Part shown: positions 24,301 through 39,300 of the stretch, in pieces | How positions within the stretch are numbered: position 1 is the stretch's first letter | Layout of the letters: each line of letters begins with the position of its first letter | DNA from: Delphinapterus leucas | Lineage: Eukaryota; Chordata; Mammalia; Artiodactyla; Monodontidae | Direction: 5' to 3' | Length of the DNA: 64,000 bases | Assembly (NCBI RefSeq): GCF_002288925.2 | Contig: NW_022098063.1 | Location: 4,234,380 to 4,298,379, forward strand | Position numbers and translations under genes: made by a program | Notes under the pieces: model-generated | What the model was told of the DNA's origin: nothing | The model's database searches: none | Seen by the model: the letters and a program-made list of their open reading frames with translations, nothing else

Positions 24301-27300
24301 TGGGGATGTAATGTACAGCATGGTGACTAGTTAACAGTAGTTGCTAAGAGAGTAGATCTAAAAAGTTCTCGTCACAAGAAAAACAATTTGTAACTGTGGT
24401 AATGGATGCTAACTAGACTTGTGGTGAGCATTTTGCAATATATACAAATATTGAATCGTATTGTACATCTGAAACTAATATAATGTTATATGTCAATTAT
24501 ATCTCAATTTAAATATCAAAGGAGATTGGAATTCAAAGGGAGCTTGGACTTTATCTAATAAAATATTTTCATAAAAATAACTTTAAAAATAAAGTTGAGA
24601 CTTAAAGATATTAAATAATTTGCCTCGATTTCTGTTATTAGATATACATCTCAATAGAGGCTCTGTTTCCAGCATAGTGTTTCTGCCAATGAAACATGCT
24701 AACTCAAGCTCTAAGTGAGTTAATTTTTTAAAAATATAGTTTTATCCCTTACAGCCTAGTAAAACCTAAAGACTTTATTGTTTGCCAAGTTATTTTTCAT
24801 AAAAAACATATAAAATGGAAACCTAGGTTACAAAATTTGCTGCCACTAATTATAAGGACATCTTCACTCTATTGTCCCCAAAATATAATGGCAGTAAAAT
24901 ATAATGGATAATGGTAGACTATAGAAAATTGAAAACATATGCACAGGTCCTCTATTGGCTCCCATGTAAATTCTCCTAGAAGTCCGCATCCCTGGAATTC
25001 ACATAACTAGAACAAGTAAGTGCACTTGACCCTTAAACAGCACGAGGGTTAGAGGCACCAACTCCTGCATAGTCAGAAATCTATGTATAGCTTTTGACTC
25101 CTCAAAAACCTAACTACTAATAGCCTACTGTTGATCTTTTGGTCAGTTAGCACATATTTTGTTATACTGTATTGTATACAGTCATATAATATGACTGTAT
25201 TGTATACAGTCATATAATGACTGTATATAGTCATTATACTGTATTGGTACAATTAAATAGGCTAGAGAAAGTAAAATGTTACTAATAGAATCATAAGGAG
25301 GCAAAAATACATTAACAGTACTGTACTGTACTTATCGATACTGTAAGTTTACATGATTTGTTTGTAAGATGAATTGCCAGTCAGTATCTGCAATAGTATT
25401 GTCTTATACAAAACACTAGATGTTGTATGTATTACTAACACTAGATATCAAAAATGAAAACATAATGTGAAGAAGAAATTCATATTTATTTACAAATATA
25501 ATGGTCCATGCACTGATAATGAAGAGCAGCAATATGATTGCTTTATGGTAGCCTAATATAGTCGATATGTTTGCTTCACAATAGCCTAGCCTATACACCA
25601 ATGAATGAATCATTATAAAATTTTTATGGCATACAATATTATCATCATATTCATAATGTAACATTGGGAACATTGTTCCATTTTTTTCAAAAACCACTTA
25701 CCTGTGATGTTAGGCTGCTAGGCACTTTCTCCAATTAAGAGAGAGAAAAGCATACTGTACGGTAATGTAATTCTTTGAAAGCAAAGTTATAAAACAGTAA
25801 GAAAACTAATGCATTATTAATTTTATATGACTATCACTCACCTTATGCCTATGTCAGGATAGACTAGTATCTACATATATTTCATGCATTCATGACATAC
25901 CTAACTTTTTCTTAATTTTTTTGATATTTCTAGGCTGTGTGATTCGTCTGTTTTTTTTCAAATTGTCACAAATCTCCAAAATTTTTTCCAGTATATTTAT
26001 TGGAAAAAATCTGTGTATAAGTGCACCTGCTTCAAATCTGTATTTTTCAAGGGTCAGCTGTATAGTACTTCTCAGAATTGGAGCATATTTTCCTCAGCTA
26101 AACATAATTTCCCCATATGATCAAGATTATATTATACTTATAAGCTAATGAACAAATTTTTAAAAATTGTATTCTCTACACACATTTCTCAAGTAAAATG
26201 TAAAAATCTTTAGTGAAAAAAAATGGAGAAATTTAGACAATCCCAGATTTTAAAAAACTGAGAGGATTCATTGCCAGCATATCTGCCCTACAAGGAATAC
26301 TAAAGGAAGTCCTTCGAGCAAAAGTAAAAAGATACTAGGTAATAATTCAAATCCAAGTGAAGAATAATATTGATAAAGAGTACTGGTAAAGGTAAATATA
26401 GAGGTAAATATAAAAGTCAGTATAATGTAAAGGTATATAATAATAAAGGTAATGTATGATAATATATTATTATAATAAAGGTACATATAAATATATTTGT
26501 AATATATAATAATAAAGACAAATGTAGAGGTAAATATAAATGTCAGGGTTTTTTTGGTTGATAACAAATTTCTTTCATAAAATAGAGAAGGGAACACTTC
26601 TCAACTCATTCTATAAGGCCATTGTTACCTTGATACCAAAATTAGACATCACAAGAAAGAAAATAACAGATCAGTATCTCTTATGCATACAAATGCAAAG
26701 ATTCTCAACAAAACACTATCAAGCCAAACCTAACAACATAGGGGAGGATTTTACACCATGATTAGTTGGGATTTATTCCAGGTATATGAAAATCAATCAA
26801 CATAATAGAACATATTAATAGAATAAAGGACAAAAACCATATAATCATCTCAATAGATGCAGAAACAGCAACTGAAAATATCCAGCACTCTTTCATGATA
26901 AAAATATTCGACAAGTTAGCAATAGAAGGAAACTCCTCTGCCTGTTAAAGGCATCTATGAAACACCAACCTCTAACATAATACTTAATGACAAAAGATTG
27001 AAGACTTCCCATAAGATCAGGAATAAGATAAGAATATCCACTCTCACCACTTTACTCACTGGAGATTCTAGCCAGGCAACTAGGCAAGAAAAACAAAAAG
27101 CATTCAGATTGGAAAAGAAGAAATAAAACTATCCTTATTTGCAGATGACATGATCTTGTATATAAAAAGTCCTAACTAATCCTCCAAAAAAACTATTAGA
27201 GCTAATAAACAAGTTCAGCTGTTTGCAGGCACTTGCAGGAAACGAGCAATGTACAAAAATCAGTCGTACTTCTATACAGTAGTAATGGACCATTCAAAAA

Positions 27301-30300
27301 TGAAATTAAGAAAATAGTGCCATTTTGGAGTATTACTCAGCAATAAAAAAGAATGAAATATTGCCATTTGCAGCAACACAGATGGACCTAGAGATTATCA
27401 TACTGAGTGAAGTAAGTCAGACAGAGAAAGACAAATAGTATATGATATCGCTTATATGCAGAATCTAAAAAATAATACCGATCAGGTTTTACAAGACAGA
27501 AACAGACTCACAGAAAAAACAAAAACAACAAAAAAAGTATGGTTACCAAAGGGGAAAGAGGGGGAGCAGGGATAAATTAGGAGTATGGGATTAATGGATA
27601 CATACCACTATATATAAAACAGATAAAGAACAGAGATTTACTATATAGCACAGGGAACTATATTCAATATCTTGTAATAACCTATAATTGAAAAGAATCT
27701 GAAAAAAATGTAAGAATCATTTTGCTGTACATCTAAACTAACACAATACTGTAAATCAACTATACTTCAATTAAAAAATTTAATATTCCATAGTATAACG
27801 AAGAATAAAATACATAGGAATGAATTTAGCAAAAGAAGTGCAACACGTTTAAGTTTTTGAAACATATGTTTCGAAAACTCAGAAATATCATTGAGAGAAA
27901 TTAAAGAAAACCTACCTAAACGAACATTTTGTGTTCATGAATATGAAGACTTAATATTCGTGAGATGGCAGTACTCCCTGAATTGATTTACAGATTCAAT
28001 GCAATCCCTATCGGTATCTCAGCTGTCTTTTTTTGTTTTTTTTTTGCAGAAACTGTCAATCTGATCCTAAAATTCATATGGGAAATTCAAGGGACCCAAA
28101 ATAGTCAAAACAATTTTGAAAAAGAACAAAGTTGGAGAACTCCCACTTCTTAATTTCAGAATTTACTGTGAAGCTACAGTAATCAAACAGTATGGTACTG
28201 GCACAAGGATAGACATACCAGTGAGAGTTAAGAGTAAACCCTTACATTTGTGGGCAATTGATTTTCAACAAGGGTGCTAATATAGTTCAATAAGGAAAGA
28301 ATAGTCTTTTCAACAGATGGTGTATTCACATACAAAAGAGTGAAGTTGGACTTCTCTCACACACCACATATAAAAATTAACTCTAAATGGATTAGAAACC
28401 TAAATGTGAGAGATAAAACTGTAAAACTCTTAGAAGAAAACTTAGATGTAAGTCCTCATGACCTTTAATTAGGTAATGGTGTCTTCTATATGACATCTAA
28501 TGCACAAGCAGCTGAAGATAAAATAAATTGGACTTCAGCAAAATTTAAAACTCTGTGCTTCAAATGACATTATCAAGAAGGTGAAAAGACAGCTCAAAGA
28601 ATGGGAGAAAATATTTACAAATCATATTTTGATAAGGACATATCTAAAATATATAAATAACTCTTACAACTCAAAAATAAAAACACAACCCAATTTTAAA
28701 TATAGGGAAGGAGATAAGTAGATATTCCTCCAAAGAAATAGCCAATAAGTACATGGAAAGATGCTCAGTATCATTAGTCATTATGGACTAACGAAAAACC
28801 ACTGTGAGATACCATTTCACATCTATTAGGATGACTGTAATAAAAAAAGATAGACAATAACAAGTGTCAGTGAGGATGTGAAGAAACTGGAACCCCCATA
28901 TAGTGCTGGTGGAAATGTAAAATGGTGCAGCCAGTGTGGAAAACAGTTTGGCACTTTTTCAAAACCTTTGTGTTTCAAAAGACATTATCAGGGAAGTGAA
29001 AAGGCAACTCTGAATTGGTGAAAATATTTGCAGATCATTTATCTGATAAGGGAATTATAAGAAGACTTACAGCTTAAAAAAAGAAACAACAACACGAAAT
29101 TTTTAAATGGGAAAGTAAAAATGAGTTACCTATGATCCAGAAATTCCACTGCTAGGTATATACCCAAGAAAATTGAAAACATATGTTCATACTTAAACTT
29201 GTACACAAGTGTTCTTAGTAGCATTATTCATATTGACCAAATAGTGAAAGTAATCCCATTGTCCATTAACTGATGAGTAGATAAACAAAATATGCTAGAT
29301 CTGTATGGAATATGACTTAGCCATAAAAAGTAATGAAGTACAGATTCATGGTACAACGTGGATAAATCTTAAAAAACATTATACTAGGGACTTCCCTGGT
29401 GGCTCAGTGGTTGAGAGTCTGCCTGCCAACGCAGGGGACACGGGTTCAATCCCTGGTCCAGGAAGATCCCACATGCCATGGAGCAGCTAAGCCCGTGCGT
29501 TGCAACTACTGAGCCTGCGCTCTAGAGCCTGCGAGCCACAACTACTGAAGCCCACGCGCCTAGAGCCTGTGCTCGGCAACAAGAGAAGCCACCGCGATGA
29601 GAAACCCATGCACCGCAACAAAGAGTAGCCCCTGCTCGCCACAACTAGAGAAAGACCGAGCAGCAACAACAACCCAACGCAGCCAAAAAAAAATAAATGC
29701 ATTAAATAAATTAAAAAAAATTTACTAAGTGAAAGAAACCAGACAGAAAAGGTTGCATGTTGTATGATCCTGTTTATATTAATTGTCCAGAATAGGCAAA
29801 TCAAGAGCTGGAAAATAGATTAATGGCTGCCTACGGGTATGGGGAGTGACTGCTTAATGAGTACAGGGTTTCTTTTTGGTATGATGGAAATATTCTGGTA
29901 CTAGATACTGTTGATAGTTGCACGACTTTGTGAATATACTAAAAACCACTGAATTGTAAACTTTATGTATACATTTTATATGCTAAGTGGATTATATCCC
30001 AATTTTAGAAGTATTTCCTAAATTCATTACTTTATTCTTGCTTGCTTCTCAAAATTTAAAGGCTTGTTTCCTTTTTTCTTTTTCTCCCACATCCAGGCTG
30101 TCAGCAATTCCTCTTGGTTATACCTCCCAGATATATTTAGTCTTCTTACTTTTAATCTTCACCATCACCCTGGTAGCCCTGAACACCATCTTTCCTTGTC
30201 TGTGTTGCTGTGTCACCTGCCTCATTGATTCTCCTGCTTCCAGTCTTGCCTCACCTCCTCCTCCACCTTCCATCAATTTATTCTCCAAAAAAATAGCCAG

Positions 30301-33300
30301 AAGGATTTCCTTCAAAAATTAAGTGTATATTGGCTTCCCTGGTGGCGCAGTGGTTGAGAGTCCGCCTGCCGATGCAGGGGACACGGGTTCGTGCCCCGGT
30401 CCAGAGGATCCCACATGCCGCGGAGTGGCTAGGCCCGTGAGCCTGCGCGTCTGGAGCCTGTGCTCCGCAATGGGAGAGGCCACAACAGTGAGAGGCCTGC
30501 GTACTGCAAAAAAAAAAAAATTAAGTGTATTGTGGCATTCTCCTACTCTAAACCCTTCAGTAAAATCCAGACTCCCCTAGTGACTTAAAATGCTGGGGTG
30601 ATGTGCCACTTGCCTACCTCTGTATCCTTATCTCCTACTTTACTCTGCACTTTACTAATCTCGTGTCACAGTTGCCTTTTCTCTGCTTTAACTAGCCAAG
30701 GTTTTTCCTGCTCTAGGGCTTTTGCACGTGCTAGTCCCTCTGCCTGGCACACCTTTCCCTATAGTTTTTGGCATGGCTGGCTCCATTCTTCCTTAAAAAT
30801 CATCCCCTCAAATAGACCTTCTGTGGCCATTCTAACTGAAAAAAAAAAAGAAAAAAAAATAATGCTTTGCCCCATTATCTTCATCTCAACATTATTTCCT
30901 TAATAGTACTTACCGTGTTTTTGTTTTTAATTTATTGCTTTTTTACTCTTTTCTTTTTAAGTCTGTTCCCCTCACTAGACTTTAAGTCAAGGGCCATATT
31001 ATCATGGGCTATCATTGTTTCCCTAGTTTCTAGTGCAGCACCTGTCACATCATAAGTGTTCAATACATATTGGTAAATGACTGATTGAATGAAAGAATTA
31101 GATATTTTTCTGAAAATCCCTGAAGACTTTACATATCTTACTTACTAATTTAGCATTTTAAGATAGATATTCCTTCTTCCACAAAATGTATTTTTAAAAA
31201 TTAAATAAGATTGGCCCCCAAATTATCCCCTGAGAAACTCCATCATTGATGTTTTTTCTCTGAAAAAAATTCCACCTTCATCTCCTACCATTTTTATTAT
31301 TGAGGATAAATTTATTTTTGTTTTCTATTCAGAGTGATGGCTGTTTTGGTACTTCAGGTGGAATTCGTCCTTTTCAGCTTCAAAACTGGAAGCAGAACGT
31401 TAGTCGGACTAAGAAAGCAGAATTCATACGTACAGCAGAAAAATTTAAAAATCAGTAAGTATAAAAACATTATCTTCAAATAACATTACTAGCCATTTTA
31501 TGGTGAACAGTATAAAAATTCTACTCCACCCTATCCAATCCCACACTAAGTTATGAAATTCTAGTCACTAGTCTTTCAGATGTAAAACAAGAGAAAGGTG
31601 AGAAGTGTGAAATAGACAAATGATAATAAACTATTTAGTATAAAGTTAATTTTAAGTATAGTTATTTAAATTTTATTTATTTTTACCATTTTGAGACAGT
31701 GTATATTAACAAAAACAAAAGTTATTTCTTTAGATCACATATATCAAGTAACAGATTAAATACATTTTTACTTACCAAGGTGAGCACTTAGTAAATCTTT
31801 TTGAGTGAGTGAATAATTTTACTGAAACGTCTGTGCTGTGCCCTTGAGGTTTTTTTATTGGCCTTTTCGTTGGTTTCCATTCCTTGGTCTCTGCCCTTTC
31901 AGATCCATCCTGCACATTATGACTAGAATAATTGAGAAGTTGGCATTTAAGTTTTAGTGTATATGTATTTTTAAAATAACCAGTGATACTTACTCAATGT
32001 TTAACATTATCAGTAGCACCATATGATATGATGAATATCATGAGTAAAGATAAAAGAATTAGTATTCAGAACACCCAACCCTATCCTATAGTTGGAGGCT
32101 TTGTACAAACACTGCTCTGAATTTATACAATATCAGTTTGCTAAGGAACCAAGAGAAAAGGAGTCATTTGTAAGAAATAGTCTCTGGACCAGAATTAGTG
32201 GCAGTTGGGTCTGTTTAGAAATTCTACCAATAAAAAGTGTACTGTTCGAATTTTGAAAAGTTAGACCGTACTGTAGTCTTGTGAGATTGAATTCTCACTG
32301 TATTTGTATAATTCTTATATTTTTAATACTCAGAATTTGATAAAATACAAATTTTTTAAAATTTCCAAAATGTATTACCTTAGATAGAATTGGACTCTAG
32401 GTTAAGAATTCTGGTCATGTTTCTCTCTAGATAGGGTAATCCACCAGGCGGTTAATGTCCATATATATAGCACACCAGTAGATTATGCCAGTATAGATAG
32501 ATACCTTGTCTATCAGTATGTGTAGGTTTTGTAACTCTGATTAATCTTCCTTCATCTGTTGTAAGGTTTTAGAAAAACTCATTGAAAGAGTATTAGAAAA
32601 ATCCATTGAAATTGAATCCAACAATTCTCATTGGATGCAAAGGAAAGAACACCATTTGTAATATAATTGTTTTATTTTCAGAATAGGTTATACATTCACA
32701 TAATTCAAAAATCAGTTCATATCAAAGGGTCTACAGTGGAAGGTCTTTGATTCAAACACTTCCCTTCCCCTCAGCTAGTAGTTTTAGTTTCTTGTGTATC
32801 CTTCCAGAGATATTTTAGGTACTTATAAGGAAATAAAAAGACATATTCAGATGGTTCCTTTTTTATATAAATGGTAGCATACTGTATACACTGTTCTGCA
32901 TCTTGTTTTGTTTTTTTAACTTAAGAATATATCCTAGATACCAAGGAATTATTGATTTTGTCAGGCATGATAATGGCATTATAATTATATATGTCAAGTA
33001 TCCATAATCTCTAGAAATGCACACTGAGGTATGTTGGGGTGAAACTATATAATGTAGTAGATTTACTTGAGAATACTTAAGCAAAAAAGGAAGAGAAAAG
33101 ATAAGAAAAGGTAGCTGAACCAAGAAGGAAAAAGGTAAAATTGTTGAGTGAGTCAGAGTGATATGAGGTATATATTGTATGAAGCTATCTGAGGGGAGTC
33201 AGTTTACCATTCTCTACTTTTGGCTATATCGAACATTTTCGTATAAAACCTTTGTTAAAAAAGAGTGTATCTTGGAGATCTTTTCTTATCAGTACATAGA

Positions 33301-36300
33301 ACACGGTACTACTGCATTGTATTCCACTGTAGGAGTGTACCATCATTTATTTAACCTGCCCCTTAGTGATAGACATTTAGGTTATAGTAAATCTCATAAC
33401 AAATAATGCTGAATTAATTGCAGTTTCCACATAGGTTCACATTATTTTGCACATGTGTGAGTGTATCTTTAGGAACAATTCCTAGAAGTAGAAATGCTGG
33501 GTTAAAGGTATATGAATTTGCAAATGTGATGAATATTGCTAAATTGTCCTCCATAGGCAATTTATGATTTCACCAACAATATATGAGAGGACCCATTTCA
33601 TCACAGTTTTATCATCAGAATATATTATTTAAAGTTTTGATTTTTTTCCCTAGTCTGATAGGTATACAGTGTTACCATGGTATAGTTTTAATATTCATTT
33701 CTCGTATTATGAGTGAGGTTGAACACCTTTTCATATGTTTGGCAATTTGTCTCCATTATTACATTTTGAATGTCTTCATAGGTTAATATTTCTAATCCAG
33801 GAATATCAAAACATACTTACTGTCGTCGCATATCCTGTGTCCATGACAAACATTTCTATTTGATCATAGTAACTTCCCCCACCCCAACCAGAGACTAGAT
33901 GGGCTGGAGTCCTCAGTGCAGGACTCCAGTAGCTACCCTCAATCTGTTAGAGTTGACCTGCAGACTGACATCTATTTGACGTCTCTGTTCTACCCCTTCC
34001 TTCCTTTCCCAACATACGTGCAAGTTATGACCTCTTCAGCCTTTGGGGCAGCCAGGTAGGGCCTGTGCCATTCTCATCTGTTTACCCCAGTATGCCTTAT
34101 GGATATTAAATTTTTCTCTGTGTGTGGCAAGTGAAAAAGATTGGGAAACTCTACCTTAGATAGTTGCCCCTCGGGTTATTTGAAATTAAGTCAGTGGCCA
34201 GAGATACTCCACCACTCATTAAATTCAGGATTAGTGGAGAAGTCATGTTAATTTCCACCTTGTGGGAGAAAGAAAACAGGCGTTGAGAAAGTAAATTTCT
34301 GTGTCCAACTAAAAAAAGTTTCTTGATGGTAATTGTCTTCTTTTACCCCGGGGTTCAAGCTAACATTAAAAGTCCTACCTACCAATAGGTAGATGGACTA
34401 AAGCCAAGGAGCAAGGATGAGACGAAGGAAGCTTTGAAGTAAATGTAGACAGTATCCCTTAAATATATGAAAATTCCTAGATTGTTTGCCTTTTGAAGTT
34501 TTAGTTTTACTAATATTAATAACTTGCATTTCCATAGTGCATTTTACTGTATAAAGATCCCTCACATATATTATCTCATACAATATTAATCACAGCCCTG
34601 TTGGGTAGTGGTGAGTTGTTATTATTCACTTTTTATTGATGAGGATGTTCATGCCTGGAGAGGTTAAATGTCTTGGCTCATGCTACAAAGTTAACAGTAT
34701 CTCCTGTTGAAAGCAGCCATCAGCAGTGGTGACAATTTTCAGCCCACAGTGAGACTGAGTTGGAATCAATAGCCAAAAGTTTATGTGTTTTCAAAGCAAG
34801 TCTATGATTAAACTTTCTTAAATTAACATTTTGTAACTTAAGTAACAATTCAAATTACTCTTGATTTTAGTTGAACTTAACAGTTTTCTAACTACTATTT
34901 TGACTCCTTAGCCTTATTGATCCAAGTAATTATATTTTGAATCCTTAGATGAATTAATCCAAATATAAAGTACAGATTGTAAGTATCTTCATATTTTAAA
35001 CAATTAAAAATATACTTAAATCATATTTACACTATTTGTTTCTTTCCCTAAAGAGTTATTAACATAGAAAAAGATAAACACAATCATTTCTACTACCAAA
35101 AAAGTGACTTCAGAATTGAACATAGTATGCTGGAAGAATTGGAAAATAAATTGATTAACAGCCGGAAAACAGACAGTAAGTTGAGTTCATGATGAGCAAA
35201 ACCTGAGATATAAAGTTATAGTTTTGCCCTGTGCTTTGTCTTTGTTCATTGACTGTGTTATTTTCTCTATCAAGGTACTTTCTAGCTGGTAATGAGTTTA
35301 TCTTTTAGGGGTATGTATTTATTTTTTGGGGTCACTAGTTATTCTGACTGGATTGTTTTCTGTGTATATTTCTTTAATTTTAATAGGAAAAAGAGGGTTT
35401 TGTTTTCTGGTTGTCAAATCAATTAATGCTATTAAATTTTTTTAAAGTAAAGGGAAATTGATTCCTGGGCTGTCTGATCTTAGCTCATCACCACGATCTT
35501 ACTGACTGAGCCCCGGACTAAGTAAGCATCAACAGATTCAGAGCCTGTACTTAGTGGTATGAAGTGGTCAAGTCACATAATTGCTTAAACTGGAGTTTAC
35601 TTGTCTGTGATATAAAACCTACCATTTCTACCATAGTAGAGCTGTCTGTGCATCTGATGAAATAATATATAAGAAAGTGCCTTAGAGGTTGTACAGTGAA
35701 TATGTTCTGTTGTTTGTTATGAATATTAATCATTGTTAACAGTGTACTAAATGTTGGCCTTAAAAAAGAATTCTACAAGAATACTTTGTTTCCTTGTAGA
35801 GTAGATTTTATATGCTGCAAAGTCCTTATGTTATAATAATAAAAACATCTTAGCTTTGATTAAAGGAAAAATAATGGTTATCAACCCACTAAGCTTTATA
35901 AAATATTAAGACTTATTATATAGAGATTATACTGCTCATGGGACTCCCTTATAGTCAATTAAAAGGATATTTTAATAAGTTTTTCCTTTCAGAATGTAAG
36001 ATTGCGCTATTTTAAAAAGTCATCTTTTGTGAGATAGTGGCAAGAATCATTCTCCCTCTTGTGTTGGAATGATAAGACCTAACATAAATGCCAAATTTCC
36101 AGTTCTCCTCTTTGATTCATAAAGGAATCTAAGCATCCCTTGTTTAAGATTTCTTAATGTCCCTCAGTTCTTTTACAGACAACAGCAAGGCTGATCTTTC
36201 TGTCTCTCAGTCATGCCATTAAGTAGAGTGTCTCCATTCTGTGCATTTTAAATTATTTGATTTTCCCCCCTTTAAGGCAACTTTATTTTTATCATTTTAT

Positions 36301-39300
36301 TTCTCTTCTACAATTTTGCCTCTCTTTATTCACACTTTGTGTTTATTTTATCTAGGAGAAGAAGGAATGCACTGTGTTAGTATAAAGATACAGAAATTTC
36401 CCCTTCACATATTACAGCTCAGGAGTACTAAATACATATTCCTTACATCAAATATCATGCCACAATTTTAGCCTGAATTTATGTAATATTGTATTTGAAT
36501 GGTTTGCCTACAGTGCAGAATGTCAGTTCCAAATGACTTAATAAAAGATCATTTGCCCGGACTTACTTGGTGGCGCAGTGGTTAAGAATCCGCCTGCCAA
36601 TTCAGGGGACGTGGGTTCGAGCCCTGGTCCGGGAAGATCCCACGTGCCGCGGAGCAACTGAGCCCGTGTGCCACAACTACTGAGCCTGTGCTCTAGAGCC
36701 TGCAAGCCACAACTACCGAAACCCACGCACAGCAAAGAGGACCCAACGCAGCCAAAAAAAATAGTAAATAAATAAATTAATTAAAAAAATAAAAAGATCA
36801 TTTGCCCTATAGCAGTATCACTGTAGCTGATCAAACTATGGCAAAAATAAAACAACAAAAAACACTTTCCTGATTACTTTACTAGGGAAGTTTCTTGACC
36901 TAAAGTTTCAACAGTAAGACTCTGTAAGATACATTGGATAAAGCTTCTACATTTATGGAACACTTGAATTTTAATAAAAAATAGAACAAGCCAAAGTCAC
37001 ATACACATATTTGAGGTTTGTTTTTAATATTAGCACTGGCTTCAGGCCTAAAGGTAAACTTTTTAAAAAATAATTGCTTTTAAGGACTTTTGAACAGAGC
37101 CTTTTGGTGCCTCATGTTCATTTGTGGAAAAGTTGCAAAAAAATAAGGGGGGTGCATAAGTAAAATACCCAAAGATGATAAAATATTACTATATATGAAT
37201 AGGTATATGAATGTGAATATTTGACTTTAGCCTAATAATTTAACTAAATATTAAAGTAAGATTACAACTTCAGAAAGAAAATATGAAAGAAGAATCCAGT
37301 CTTCCTGCTGCTGATATGGAACATCTGAAAATAGCTTTGAGACCCTCTTCTGTTCTTCAGGCTTTTATTGTGGGCGTAACACTTTACTTCAGACTGGTCC
37401 TTTGGCTGAGCTTGGCAACCTGTAGCATACATACCAGTAAATGGCACCTGAGACATCTCCTCAAGGCCATGACTGTGACACCAGTGGGTATCACCAGCCC
37501 CATCTTAGAGTATGTGGTTAGATGAAGTTAATTCTCACTAGGAAGTTTGTCAGTATTCATAGAATTAATATTGGTTAGACAGTTTTAATATTCCAACAGT
37601 AGTTGAGGTCAAAATCTATGTCCATAAATTATAACAAATTAAAAGAGAAAGAAAAAAACTGTTAAAGAACAAAACATGACTAAACCTATGCTACTGATCC
37701 ATGTATTTGAGTGTCCAATAACTCAGTCTCTAGAGTTTAAAAAAATATTTCCAAGGACATTTCCTTGGCACAGGTTATAGTAAGATTTAGCCTATTGTGC
37801 TTTAAAACATTAGAGGAAATTGAGAGATGGTTTAGTTAGAGCAAGAGTTTGTTCAGGCTGTTTTGACACTTATAAATAACCATCTTTTGTTCATTATTTA
37901 ATTGCTCTTCACTATCATTTATTAAATAGTGGTGATCAGTCTTGTGTGAAGAATCCTGAACCACATTTGTCATAGAGTTATTTTAAAGTACATACTTCTC
38001 CCTTACAGGAGTAAAAATCCAGCAACAATTGGCCAAAATACACAACAATGTAAAGAAACTTCAGCATCAGTTAAAAGATGTGAAGCCTACACCTGATTGT
38101 AAGTAAATTTAGATTTTATATTTTTTCTCACGTATTAGTTTTTTCTTTTGTTCATTAGAAGAGTTTATACTTTTCTAGTAAGAATTTTTCTATTTGGCAT
38201 TAATAGAGGAGCTAAGCCCTACTTTTTGGTTAGGGATTAATAAGGATACATCAGAAAACTGTAATATCTGGTGTTTATGTATTTTTTTATCTTTAAAATG
38301 CTATCAAACCCTTACAAATGATGAAGTAGACAGAACAGATAATAGTGTCACATACAGGATGAAGAATCTGTGGTATGCAAAGATTCAGATTCAGCTGATG
38401 AAGGGGAAAAAAAGACTGATTTCTTGATTCTTAGCCTAGTGTTTTCCCATCATTTGCTTTTTGAAATTATTGCCTTTCAGAGGCATTTCAAATACCTAAG
38501 GGAATGGCTAAGTAGTATTGGGGCAAATTCTAGTCATTTGTGAAAAACAAAATTGTATCCTTACCTCCTTGCTTAAGCCAACATTCATTTCTGAGAGATC
38601 AAAGCAATGCAGTAAAGTGCTCAAGATGTATGGACTTAAGAATCAGACACATGTTGGGTCAAATCCCTGAACTATCAGTTAAGTGATTTTAGGCAAGTTA
38701 CCTGATCTCTTTGAGCTTTCATTTACTTCGCTCTAAAATGGAGATAATCATACAACCTAACTCATAGAGTTGTTGCAGGAATGAAGTGAGACAATGCACA
38801 TAAAGCATTTATGCACTGCTTATAACATAGTAAGCAATAAAAAATAGTAAATATAATTATTATTTATAAAATTAATACATAAAAAAAATTAATACATGAA
38901 ACCATTAAAATATTAGAAAGGAACATGGGTTAATATTTTTATAATTGTATTATAATTTATAAGAATGACAAAGATCAGAAACCATAAAGAAAAAAGTGGA
39001 CATAATTGACTATTAAAAAATACCTCAAAACCATAAGCAAAGTTGAAATACAAATTAGGAAAACATTAGCAGTATATATGTAACTTAAAAAGCTAATATC
39101 CATAATGTGTAAAGAGTACCTACAAATTAGAGCAACAGAAAAATGGGCAAAGATTGTAAGTTGCATATTATAGCAAAAGAAACACAAAACACATGTGAAA
39201 AGGTGCTCAGGCTTATTAATTATTATAAAAATGTCAATTAAATCAATGACAATAAATTTTTGGTTATTTTGGAACTGGCTAGAATTACATGGGAAGGAGC

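Larger units (their letters stand above)
26210..30010 (+). mobile_element. Old L1 (L1M type) with two younger insertions
   Basis: From CCTACAAGGAATACTAAAGG (ORF1 end) through ORF2 (TTTGCAGATGACATGATCTT, TATGGTACTGGCACAAGGAT) to the 3' end. It is interrupted by a younger L1 3' end (27316-27778) and a CHR-1 SINE (29388-29720). Part of ORF2 near 28555-28640 recurs at 28966-29040. All frames are broken. Confidence 0.75.

Noticed and set aside
37283..37525. An 80-codon open frame in CCDC112 intron 3
   Set aside because: No convincing splice sites or family resemblance. The length is within chance for a less AT-rich stretch.
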